Positions 26,029-33,016 of a stretch of 64,000 nt of DNA are shown here, in pieces. Every line of letters starts with the position of its first letter. The stretch's first letter is position 1. The stretch lies in the NCBI GenBank assembly GCA_964466035.1, contig CAYXLR010000002.1, positions 62,001 through 126,000 of the forward strand. Direction: 5' to 3'. The notes below the pieces were generated by a model. It did no database searches. It was not told where the DNA came from and saw nothing but the letters and a program-made list of their open reading frames with translations. A program made the position numbers and the translations under genes. This DNA is from JANQEA01 sp964466035. GTDB lineage: Bacteria > Bipolaricaulota > Bipolaricaulia > UBA7950 > UBA9294.

Positions 26029-27291
26029 CTAGTAGGCGTCGACGGCGGCCGCCTCGATGGCCTGAAGGACCGTGTCGAGGTTGATACCGCTGATGTAGTC
26101 GAGGACGCCGCTCCAGAACGCACCGGCGCCGATCTCACCGGGCATCAGGTCGGAGCCGTCGAAGCGCGACACGGTCGCGCTCAGCAGCATCTCCTGCGCC
26201 TTGCGTGTGATCGGGCTCTCGAACTGCGCCGGATCGGCGTTGACGTAGGCCGACAGCTCGCCGAGCTCCGAGCTCCAGATGTTCGCCGCCGTCTCCGAGG
26301 TCAGGAACTGCGCGAACTTGATGACCTCGGGCCGGTTGTTGAACACCGTGACGACGTCGCCGGAGACGAGCAACGGGATCGAGCCGTCCGGGGTCGCGGC
26401 CGGTGTGATCGTCGGCAGCGGGAAGATGTCGTAGTCCTCCGCGGCGACGAGCCCGTCGAAGTGGTCGTTGAAAAACCCCTGGATGAAGGTCGCCTGATGG
26501 TGCATGTAGGCGGCCGGTGGGTCGAGGAACAACGGATCAGCTGCGTCGCCGAAGTTGGTCGTCAGCGCGCCGATCGGCCCACCGAAGACGTACCCCTTGT
26601 CGAACAGGCTGCCGAACGTCTCGAACGCCTTCTTGACGCGCGCGTCGGTCCACGAGATCTCGTGGGCGACCCACTTGTCGTAGACGTCCGCTCCGGCGGT
26701 GCGGAGCATGATGTCCTCGATCCAGTCGGTTCCCGGCCAGCCGCTCGCCGCACCGGACTCGAGGCCGATGGAGAACGGGGCCCCACCGTCGGCGACGATC
26801 TGCTCGCACAGGGCGAGAAGCTGGTACCAGGTGGTCGGGATCTCGTAGCCCTTGGCCGCGAACTCCTTCGGGTTGTACCAGATCAGGCTCTTCACGTTCG
26901 GGAAGATGAACAGCCCGTACAGGCCGCCGTCGTACTCCCCGATCGGGACGAGCGCCGGGTTGATGTCCGACGTGTTGACGAGGTCGGTCAAATCAACGAT
27001 CTGTCCGTCGTCGGCCCACTGCTTCATGAGGCCGATCCACGGGTGGGGTGTGAGGTCGGGAGGATTCCCGGCAGCGAGGCGCGTCGCCAGAACCGCTGGG
27101 CGATCCCGCCCGACGATCTCGACAACAACATCGATGTCAGGATTCGCTGCCTCGAACGTATCGACGATCATTTGGAAGGCCGGCGCTTGCTCGCCCGGCC
27201 AGCCGTGCATCACGTTGACCACCTTCTGCTGCGCAATCGCCGCCAGACCGACGAGCGAAAGCGCGAGAAGTGCAACAAGAACCTTACGCAT
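26029..27291 (-). CDS. Extracellular sugar-binding protein (family 1 solute-binding)
   Basis: 420 residues. The N-terminus MRKVLVALLALSLVGLAAIA is a cleavable signal peptide without a lipobox cysteine, so the mature protein is likely free in the periplasm or envelope space. VVNVMHGWPGEQAPAFQMIV and TFEAANPDIDVVVEIV start the usual family-1 fold. GLFIFPNVKSLIWYNPKEFA and TTWYQLLALCEQI are typical sugar-ABC binding-protein features. ATG at 27291 follows AAGGAGG (6-base spacing). It precedes its two permeases and ATPase. Its ligand is unknown; the co-regulated disaccharide enzymes suggest an alpha-glucoside or trehalose-like sugar (inference). Confidence 0.9.
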   Translation of the reverse strand: MRKVLVALLALSLVGLAAIAQQKVVNVMHGWPGEQAPAFQMIVDTFEAANPDIDVVVEIVGRDRPAVLATRLAAGNPPDLTPHPWIGLMKQWADDGQIVDLTDLVNTSDINPALVPIGEYDGGLYGLFIFPNVKSLIWYNPKEFAAKGYEIPTTWYQLLALCEQIVADGGAPFSIGLESGAASGWPGTDWIEDIMLRTAGADVYDKWVAHEISWTDARVKKAFETFGSLFDKGYVFGGPIGALTTNFGDAADPLFLDPPAAYMHHQATFIQGFFNDHFDGLVAAEDYDIFPLPTITPAATPDGSIPLLVSGDVVTVFNNRPEVIKFAQFLTSETAANIWSSELGELSAYVNADPAQFESPITRKAQEMLLSATVSRFDGSDLMPGEIGAGAFWSGVLDYISGINLDTVLQAIEAAAVDAY

Positions 27292-27479
27292 GTCTTGCCT
27301 CCTTGGTTACGTTTCCATGGGTGCTTCCCAGCAGTTGGCCATGCTGTCCTTCGTGCGTACCACCTCCCTGTTCGATGTTTGGCATGAATCGGTCGTGGAG
27401 AGGCCGACATCGGTTCTGCGCTGGCGATTCCACGTCGCGCGCTTCGGTTCGCATTGGTCGGCGTCCCTCCGGTGATTCA

Positions 27480-28133
27480 CTACGTCTTGTGGACCAGCTC
27501 CTTCACGGAGTAGTCCGCTTCGATCAAGATGTCGGCGTGGTCCCTGTGCCTTGATATGATTCCGTGCTCGATCTCCAGTACCCGATCGAGAAACCCGTCT
27601 TGAATCTCGCGGGCGCGTCCGGCCCTCGCGCCTCGTGTGTCTCTGAACGTGCGATCGATGAAGACCCGAACGTCGACGTTCCGCAGCAGGGACGTGTATG
27701 TCCCCTCCGCGATGACAACTTCCACACCCTCAGTGGATAGCCGCTCCTCACCGATTCGGTCCTCACTGTAGAAGACGAGCGGCTTGACGATCGCTTCGGC
27801 TCCGTCGATCAGTGCCTTAAGGTTCGCGTCGAGGAGGTCGAGTCTGACCTCCTGCGGTCCGACCCAGTCGATTCCCTCTCTCCGCTTCCGATCATTCGTC
27901 TTCGGCGGGTGGATGAAGTAGTCGTCCTGCTGGATGACGAGGGCCGGAACGCCTCGGGCTTGCAGCTCGTCGGCGAGGGCCGCCGCCAGTTCGCTCTTTC
28001 CACTCCCGGACTCTCCGCCGATGCTGACGATCATCGGCGCGTCACGATCGGAGAGTCGTTTGTTGAGGAGCGACGCGAGGTTTGCTGCCGCTTCTCGGTG
28101 ATGGGGCTCGATGATCAACTTGTCACCGTGCAT
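27480..28133 (-). CDS. P-loop kinase of the uridine kinase/phosphoribulokinase type
   Basis: 217 residues. Walker A is IGGESGSGKSELAAAL; VIQQDDYFIHPPKTNDRKRR and VIAEGTYTSLL resemble the substrate-binding and Walker B parts of uridine kinases and phosphoribulokinases. The C-terminal EIEHGIISRHRDHADILIEA is also typical. ATG at 28133 follows AAGGGA and overlaps the upstream glycosyltransferase gene by 11 bases, so the two are coupled. The nucleoside or sugar substrate cannot be told from the sequence; the setting beside a sugar importer and DeoR regulator favours a sugar or sugar-phosphate over uridine, which is only an inference. Confidence 0.75.
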   Translation of the reverse strand: MHGDKLIIEPHHREAAANLASLLNKRLSDRDAPMIVSIGGESGSGKSELAAALADELQARGVPALVIQQDDYFIHPPKTNDRKRREGIDWVGPQEVRLDLLDANLKALIDGAEAIVKPLVFYSEDRIGEERLSTEGVEVVIAEGTYTSLLRNVDVRVFIDRTFRDTRGARAGRAREIQDGFLDRVLEIEHGIISRHRDHADILIEADYSVKELVHKT

Positions 28134-29358
28134 CGGATCTGTCCCTTGTCTCAAGTCCGTATGCCGCGAGATGCCGATTGGCGATGATCTCCCAGCTGTA
28201 GCTTCTCTCAATCGTTGCTCGTCCGCGTCGTCCGAACTCGTTCCGTCGTTCGGGCACTCGGATCAGTTCGGCGAGAGCGTCCGCGAGCGCCTCGATGTCG
28301 GTCGGATCGACGAGGATCCCGGTTACCCCCGATTCGATGACCGTCGCTGGGCCGCCGGTGTTCGTCGCGACGACAGGGACTGCGCAGGCCATCGCTTCGA
28401 GCATGACAATCCCGAACGGCTCGTACCGAGACGGCAGTACGAACACATCCGCCGCCCCATAGTAGTGAGGGAGGAGTGTCTCGGGCAAAACCGGCAACCA
28501 TCGGAGGACGTCGTCAAGTTCCTCCGCATCGATGATCGCCTCAAGCCTCGTCCGTTCGGCCGCCTCCTGGATACTCCCGTCACCAGCGCTCATGACGAAC
28601 AGCGTCGGGGGCAAGTCATCGCGTCGCGTGACACCTCCTGCCGCCTTCAGGAACAGGTCAAAGCCCTTTCGCTCGTCGAGCCGGCCAAGGGTGAAGACGA
28701 TCGTGTCCTCTTCCGGCAGCCCGAGCACCCTCCGTGTCTCCTTCTTGTCGGCCGAGGGAGCGAAGACGTCTGAGTTCACGCCCGGAGGGATGACAGCGAT
28801 CCGATCGGCCGGTACGTCGTACAGCTCGTGGATCTGCTGTTTCTCCGTCTCTGTCAAGGCGACGACACAATCGCAGCCGTGGTAGGTCTCCGTCTCGAAC
28901 TGGATCCGCTTGTCGTAGTGGTACTGCTCCCCGTCAGGAAGCGCGGCTTGCTTCAACCTTCCGATCGAGTGGGTCGTGTGGAACCAACGGTGCCCATTCC
29001 GAAGCGCACCGGCGACGTACCCGCCGTCCCAGTAGTGTGAATGGAGGATCTCGCCGCCGGTGAGCTCCTTTTGCACGCGGTCGGCGAACTCGGGAAGATA
29101 GGGGGCGAGAACCTCCTTTGGAATGAACCCCGCTGGACCACACGGGACTCGGACCACCGTTGCGCCCGGCACGAAGCCTTCTCGCTCCGGCTTCCCCTCG
29201 CCTCGATCCCTCGTATAGACGTGGACCTCATAACCGGCCTTCGCCAAGTGAGCCGACAGCTCGCGGACGTAGACGCACTGCCCACCGATGTCCGGCTCGC
29301 CGATTCGGCCGAGTGGATCGCCGTGCGGCGTGATCATCGCGAAAGTGGCTTCAGGCAA
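28123..29358 (-). CDS. GT4 glycosyltransferase, sucrose-phosphate-synthase-like
   Basis: 411 residues with the two-domain GT-B fold. N-terminal motifs GRIGEPDIGGQCVYVRELSA and SHYWDGGYVAGALR match sucrose synthase/sucrose-phosphate-synthase relatives. The C-terminal half has the nucleotide-sugar site LGRLDERKGFDLFLKAAGG and the EX7E-type ADVFVLPSRYEPFGIVMLEA. It should join a sugar from a nucleotide sugar to an acceptor, possibly sucrose-6-phosphate, trehalose or a glucosyl-glycerate type solute. The start is TTG at 29358 because GGAGG lies 6 bases upstream inside the DeoR gene, which it overlaps by 8 bases. ATG at 29337 has no such site. Acceptor specificity is not decidable here. Confidence 0.82.
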   Translation of the reverse strand: MPEATFAMITPHGDPLGRIGEPDIGGQCVYVRELSAHLAKAGYEVHVYTRDRGEGKPEREGFVPGATVVRVPCGPAGFIPKEVLAPYLPEFADRVQKELTGGEILHSHYWDGGYVAGALRNGHRWFHTTHSIGRLKQAALPDGEQYHYDKRIQFETETYHGCDCVVALTETEKQQIHELYDVPADRIAVIPPGVNSDVFAPSADKKETRRVLGLPEEDTIVFTLGRLDERKGFDLFLKAAGGVTRRDDLPPTLFVMSAGDGSIQEAAERTRLEAIIDAEELDDVLRWLPVLPETLLPHYYGAADVFVLPSRYEPFGIVMLEAMACAVPVVATNTGGPATVIESGVTGILVDPTDIEALADALAELIRVPERRNEFGRRGRATIERSYSWEIIANRHLAAYGLETRDRSDAR

Positions 29359-30112
29359 TTAGGACCTCCAGCCTCGGGTGAGCGTCTTTCAGGCGCTTCG
29401 ACACGGGCGCGGGGATTGGCGTCTCCGTGATGAGGACGTCGACGCGGTCGAGCGGCTCGATCCGGACCAAGCTCTCGATGTCGATTTTCGATGAATCGGC
29501 GAGAACGATAACGCACTCGGCCCTCTCGATCATCTTCCGTTTGATTCCCGCTTCTTGCGGGTTGTTGACGGAGATTCCGTGCGCCGTTACGCCGTTGACT
29601 CCGAGTACTGCCTTGTCGAAGTGGAGCCGATCTAGGAACCCTTCGGCCAACTCGCCGGTGAAGCTGAGCGCGGGCATGTAGAGCGCCCCCCCGATCAGAA
29701 TGAGCTCCACGTTCGGTGCGTCGAAGAGCTTGTTCATCGAGTAGACGGAGTTGACGGCGAGCTTCAGCCGCCTGTGGCAAAGAAGGTCGGCGAGGTATAG
29801 CGTCGTGCTGCCCGCATCGAGGATCACTCGATCGCCGTCTCGGATCGTCTCCGCTGCCTTGGCGGCGATCGCCTGCTTCGCTTCCCGATTGACGCTCGTT
29901 TGCTGCTGGAACGCCGGAGTGAACCGAGAGACGCGGTTGGCCACAGCGCCGCCGCGGTTCCTGGTGAGCATACCGGCGCGCTCGAGCGCCTCGAGGTCTG
30001 TCCGAATGGTGACCTGTGATACGCCGAACTGCTCGCTCAGATCAGCGACTGTGGCTGCCCCTTGGGCGATAACGGACTCCGCGATCAGGTGGCGTCTTTC
30101 ATCAACTAGCAT
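29351..30112 (-). CDS. DeoR-family transcriptional regulator of the sugar regulon
   Basis: 253 residues. The N-terminus is a DeoR winged helix (RRHLIAESVIAQGAATVADL, then SEQFGVSQVTIRTDLEALE). Residues 75-250 form the sugar-phosphate-sensing domain (DGDRVILDAGSTTLYLADLL; FDKAVLGVNGVTAHG). Such proteins repress sugar genes and release DNA on binding a phosphorylated sugar. It lies next to two overlapping divergent promoters (30124-30174) and so very likely controls both itself and the rightward galT-like operon. No Shine-Dalgarno precedes ATG 30112. Predicted transcription begins near 30139, leaving about 27 leader bases. Confidence 0.88.
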   Translation of the reverse strand: MLVDERRHLIAESVIAQGAATVADLSEQFGVSQVTIRTDLEALERAGMLTRNRGGAVANRVSRFTPAFQQQTSVNREAKQAIAAKAAETIRDGDRVILDAGSTTLYLADLLCHRRLKLAVNSVYSMNKLFDAPNVELILIGGALYMPALSFTGELAEGFLDRLHFDKAVLGVNGVTAHGISVNNPQEAGIKRKMIERAECVIVLADSSKIDIESLVRIEPLDRVDVLITETPIPAPVSKRLKDAHPRLEVLIA

Positions 30113-30123
30113 TTCGCTTGTGT

Positions 30124-30152
30124 TTGACAGCTGTTACCTTTCGGAATACTAT
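30124..30152 (+). promoter_or_regulatory. Rightward promoter of the galT-like operon
   Basis: TTGACA (30124-30129), 17-base spacer, TACTAT (30147-30152). Near consensus. Its -10 box is shared with the leftward promoter. Transcription should start near 30159, giving a leader of about 130 bases before ATG 30292. Confidence 0.72.
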
Positions 30153-30174
30153 CGAACGGTGGCCGTCTTGTCAA
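30146..30174 (-). promoter_or_regulatory. Leftward promoter of the DeoR-sugar operon
   Basis: On the minus strand: TTGACA (30174-30169), 17-base spacer, TAGTAT (30151-30146). Perfect -35 and ideal spacing. It covers the same bases as the rightward promoter, so both cannot be occupied at once. Confidence 0.75.
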
Positions 30175-30291
30175 GAAACGATCCGACCAATCGAGTTTCC
30201 CAGAGCGCTGACGGACACGCGGGAAGGCGAATCCTGGCTGGTGGCGTGTCGTTACGGAATGTGGTGCGAGTGCGAGAAGCGGAGGCTGGCG

Positions 30292-31323
30292 ATGACTGAA
30301 CTCCGGCGCAGCAAGATTCGAGGGGAGTGGGTCGTTATAGCGGCTGGCCGAGCCAAGCGGCCGATGGTCGTCGAACCCACAGAGCCATGCGTCACGGATC
30401 AGGGAGCCGACGCGTGTCCGTTCTGCGTCGGGAACGAATCGATGGTTCCGCCGGAGATCTACCGCGTCGGCGGACCCGACGGCGCGTGGCGCGTTCGCGT
30501 TGTTCCGAACAGGTTTCCCGCGCTCGCAGGCGGCAAAGGCGGAAAGAGTTTGTCGCCTTCGGGGTTGCTCCAGTGTCGAGAGGGGAGCGGCGCGCATGAG
30601 GTGGTCATCGAGACCCCTGATCACAAGATACAGCTCGCGGATCTGCCGGAGGGTCAGATCGAGGCGGTTCTAGAGACGATCGCCGTTCGGGCCCGGGCGT
30701 TGATGGAAAGCCCCGAACATCACTACGTGCTGGCGTTCAAGAACCACGGACGGGAGGCGGGTGCGTCGCTGTCTCACTCGCATTCCCAGATCCTCGCGAT
30801 GCCCGTCGTCCCAGAGGTCGTGCGGAGGATGCTGAGCACGGCATCGACGTACTACGAGTCGGAGGGACGATGCGTGTTCTGCGACACGCTGGCGGAGGAA
30901 CTTCGCGCTGAACGCCGCGTGATCGACAAAGCCGACGGGTTCGTGACCCTGGCGCCGTACGATTCCCGAATCCCGTTCGAGATTGCGATCTACCCGCTGG
31001 AGCATGCGTGCGACTTCACGTCGATCGCAGATGCGGCACGCCGCGGGCTGGCACGTGCTCTGAAGCGGGCGCTGGGGCGGCTCCGGCGCGCGCGCGGGGA
31101 CGTCCCGTACATGCTCGTTCTTCAGACGGCTCCGAATCCGAGGTCGACCTCCGACGAGTCGACCGGGTGGGAGACGTTGGTGCGCGCCTACCACTGGCGG
31201 TTTGAACTCCTGCCGCGAACGACGAAACTGGGGGGCGTCGAGTGGGGAACCGGCGTTCACATCAACACCGCTCCGCCAGAAGAGGCGGCTCGGGCACTTC
31301 GGGAGGCCGGCGTCGACGCTTGA
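30292..31323 (+). CDS. galT: Galactose-1-phosphate uridylyltransferase-like protein
   Basis: 343 residues, the usual length. HIT-superfamily nucleotidyltransferase: SLSHSHSQILAMP holds the active-site H-x-H-x-Q motif whose first histidine after SLS/before Q carries the UMP. CPFCVGNE and CVFCD supply cysteine pairs as in the zinc site of GalT enzymes; FPALAGG and FKNHGREAGASL are also family features. It would exchange UMP (or AMP in some relatives) between a nucleotide sugar and a hexose-1-phosphate. ATG at 30292 follows GGAGG at 30281-30285 (6-base spacing). It heads the rightward operon with the phosphatase/mutase fusion and GH65 phosphorylase. Its substrate may not be galactose, since no galE or galK is present here. 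Confidence 0.85.
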   Translation: MTELRRSKIRGEWVVIAAGRAKRPMVVEPTEPCVTDQGADACPFCVGNESMVPPEIYRVGGPDGAWRVRVVPNRFPALAGGKGGKSLSPSGLLQCREGSGAHEVVIETPDHKIQLADLPEGQIEAVLETIAVRARALMESPEHHYVLAFKNHGREAGASLSHSHSQILAMPVVPEVVRRMLSTASTYYESEGRCVFCDTLAEELRAERRVIDKADGFVTLAPYDSRIPFEIAIYPLEHACDFTSIADAARRGLARALKRALGRLRRARGDVPYMLVLQTAPNPRSTSDESTGWETLVRAYHWRFELLPRTTKLGGVEWGTGVHINTAPPEEAARALREAGVDA

Positions 31324-31444
31324 CGGATGCGGGGCGGACGACCACCGATGCGATGCGAGAGCGAGTGAGCGGGTCTGCGTTCGCAGGTTCGGACCAGTAA
31401 GATCGAGGCGAGGACCGGACCGGCGGCTCTCGAAGAGGTGGAGC

Positions 31445-33016
31445 ATGTCAGCAGCTGTAGACGAACCAGCGGGCCTGGAAGCAGTGGTTTTCGATCTGGA
31501 TGGGGTGGTGACGCTGACCGCGGCGGTTCACGCGGCCGCGTGGAAAGAGCTGTTCGATGAGGTCCTCGAACGGAGGGCCAAGGAGACCGGGAAGCCGTTC
31601 GTTCCGTTCGACCCGGAGGACGATTACCACACGTACGTCGACGGAAAGCCGCGGATCGAAGGGGTGAAAAGCTTCCTCGCGTCGCGGGGAATCGAGCTGC
31701 CCGAGGGAACGCCTGACGACGGTCCGGACGAGCCGACGGCGTGGGGGCTCGGGAACCGGAAGAACGGCTACTTCCGGGCGATCCTGGACGAGAGGGGCGC
31801 CGAGGTGGATGAACGGACGGTCGCGTTCGTCCGCCAACTGCGGGAAGCGGGGATCCGCGTCGCCGTCGCGTCGTCGAGCAAGAACTGCGGGCCGATCCTC
31901 GAGCGCGCCGGCCTGAACGACCTGTTCGAGGCGCGCGTCGACGGGATCGTCTCGGAGGAGATCGGACTCAAGGGCAAACCGAATCCGGACATTTTCGTCG
32001 AAGCGGCCCGAAGGGTCGGGGCGCCGCCGGAGCGGGCGATCGTGGTTGAGGACGCGATCTCCGGCGTACAGGCCGGTCGAGCCGGCGGCTTCGGCCTGGT
32101 CATCGGGATCGACCGGGTCGGCGCCGCGGCCGCGCTCCGCGAGCACGGGGCCGATCTGATCCTCGAGTCGTTCGGCGGTCAATCGTTCGAGCTGATCGAG
32201 GAGTGGTTCGCGAACCGGGATCAACGGCGACCGTCCGCACTGCGCGAGTGGGACGAGCTGAGCCGGCGGCTTCGAGGAAAGCGGCCCGCCCTCTTCCTCG
32301 ACTACGACGGGACCCTCACGCCGATCGTCGGCCGGCCGGAGCTGGCCGTCCTCACCGACGAGCGCCGCGCCGTTCTCGAGAAGATCGCCTCCCGGTTCCC
32401 GACGGCGATCATCAGCGGTCGCGGGCGCGACGACGTCGAGCGGCTCGTCGGGATCCCGGAGCTCGCCTACGCCGGGAGCCACGGGTTCGACATCGTCGGT
32501 CCGGGCGGCGCCTCCGTCGGACACGCGGTCGCCGACTGGATCGAGCCGGTGATGGAGCGGGTGGCGCGCGAAGTGAAACCGAAGCTGGAGAGGATCGAAG
32601 GGGTGGTGATCGAGGAGAAGCGGTTCTCGGTCGCGGTCCACTATCGCTTGGTCGACGAGGCGGACGTGGCGCGGGTCGAGTCGATCGTCGACGGGGCGAT
32701 CGCGACCGACGGGCGGCTGAAAAAGGCGCACGGGAAGAAGGTGTTCGAGGTCCGCCCGGACCTCGATTGGGACAAGGGGAAGGCGCTTCTCCTTCTCCTC
32801 GAGGCGCTCGGCCTGGGCGGCCCGGACGTCGTTCCGTTCTACATCGGGGACGACGTCACCGATGAAGATGCGTTCGCGGTCCTCCGGGATCGCGGGGTCG
32901 GGGTCGTCGTCTCCGAGGCGCCGCGGCCGACGGAGGCGACGTACTGGGTCCAGGCGCCGTGGGAGGTGTACGCGTTTTTCGACCGGCTGCTGAGCCTGGA
33001 AGGAGGCGGCGGGTGA
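31445..33016 (+). CDS. Fusion of beta-phosphoglucomutase-like HAD and trehalose-6-phosphate phosphatase
   Basis: 523 residues, two HAD enzymes in one chain. Residues about 10-255: EAVVFDLDGVVTLTAAVHAA, VAVASSSKNCGPILERAGL and KPNPDIFVEAARRVGAPPE match beta-phosphoglucomutase-type HADs that interconvert beta-glucose-1-phosphate and glucose-6-phosphate. Residues about 275-515: ALFLDYDGTLTPIVGRPELA, ISGRGRDDVERLVG, AYAGSHGFDI and FYIGDDVTDEDAF match OtsB trehalose-6-phosphate phosphatases. ATG at 31445 follows GAGGTGG. The stop overlaps the GH65 gene by 4 bases (GTGA). The pair of activities beside a GH65 phosphorylase fits trehalose turnover: phosphatase makes trehalose, phosphorylase splits it, mutase recovers glucose-6-phosphate. 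Confidence 0.88.
   Translation: MSAAVDEPAGLEAVVFDLDGVVTLTAAVHAAAWKELFDEVLERRAKETGKPFVPFDPEDDYHTYVDGKPRIEGVKSFLASRGIELPEGTPDDGPDEPTAWGLGNRKNGYFRAILDERGAEVDERTVAFVRQLREAGIRVAVASSSKNCGPILERAGLNDLFEARVDGIVSEEIGLKGKPNPDIFVEAARRVGAPPERAIVVEDAISGVQAGRAGGFGLVIGIDRVGAAAALREHGADLILESFGGQSFELIEEWFANRDQRRPSALREWDELSRRLRGKRPALFLDYDGTLTPIVGRPELAVLTDERRAVLEKIASRFPTAIISGRGRDDVERLVGIPELAYAGSHGFDIVGPGGASVGHAVADWIEPVMERVAREVKPKLERIEGVVIEEKRFSVAVHYRLVDEADVARVESIVDGAIATDGRLKKAHGKKVFEVRPDLDWDKGKALLLLLEALGLGGPDVVPFYIGDDVTDEDAFAVLRDRGVGVVVSEAPRPTEATYWVQAPWEVYAFFDRLLSLEGGGG

Noticed and set aside
30118..30291. A 58-residue upstream extension of the GalT-like protein.
   Set aside because: It has no homology to GalT family starts, overlaps both promoters, and the ATG at 30292 has a proper GGAGG.
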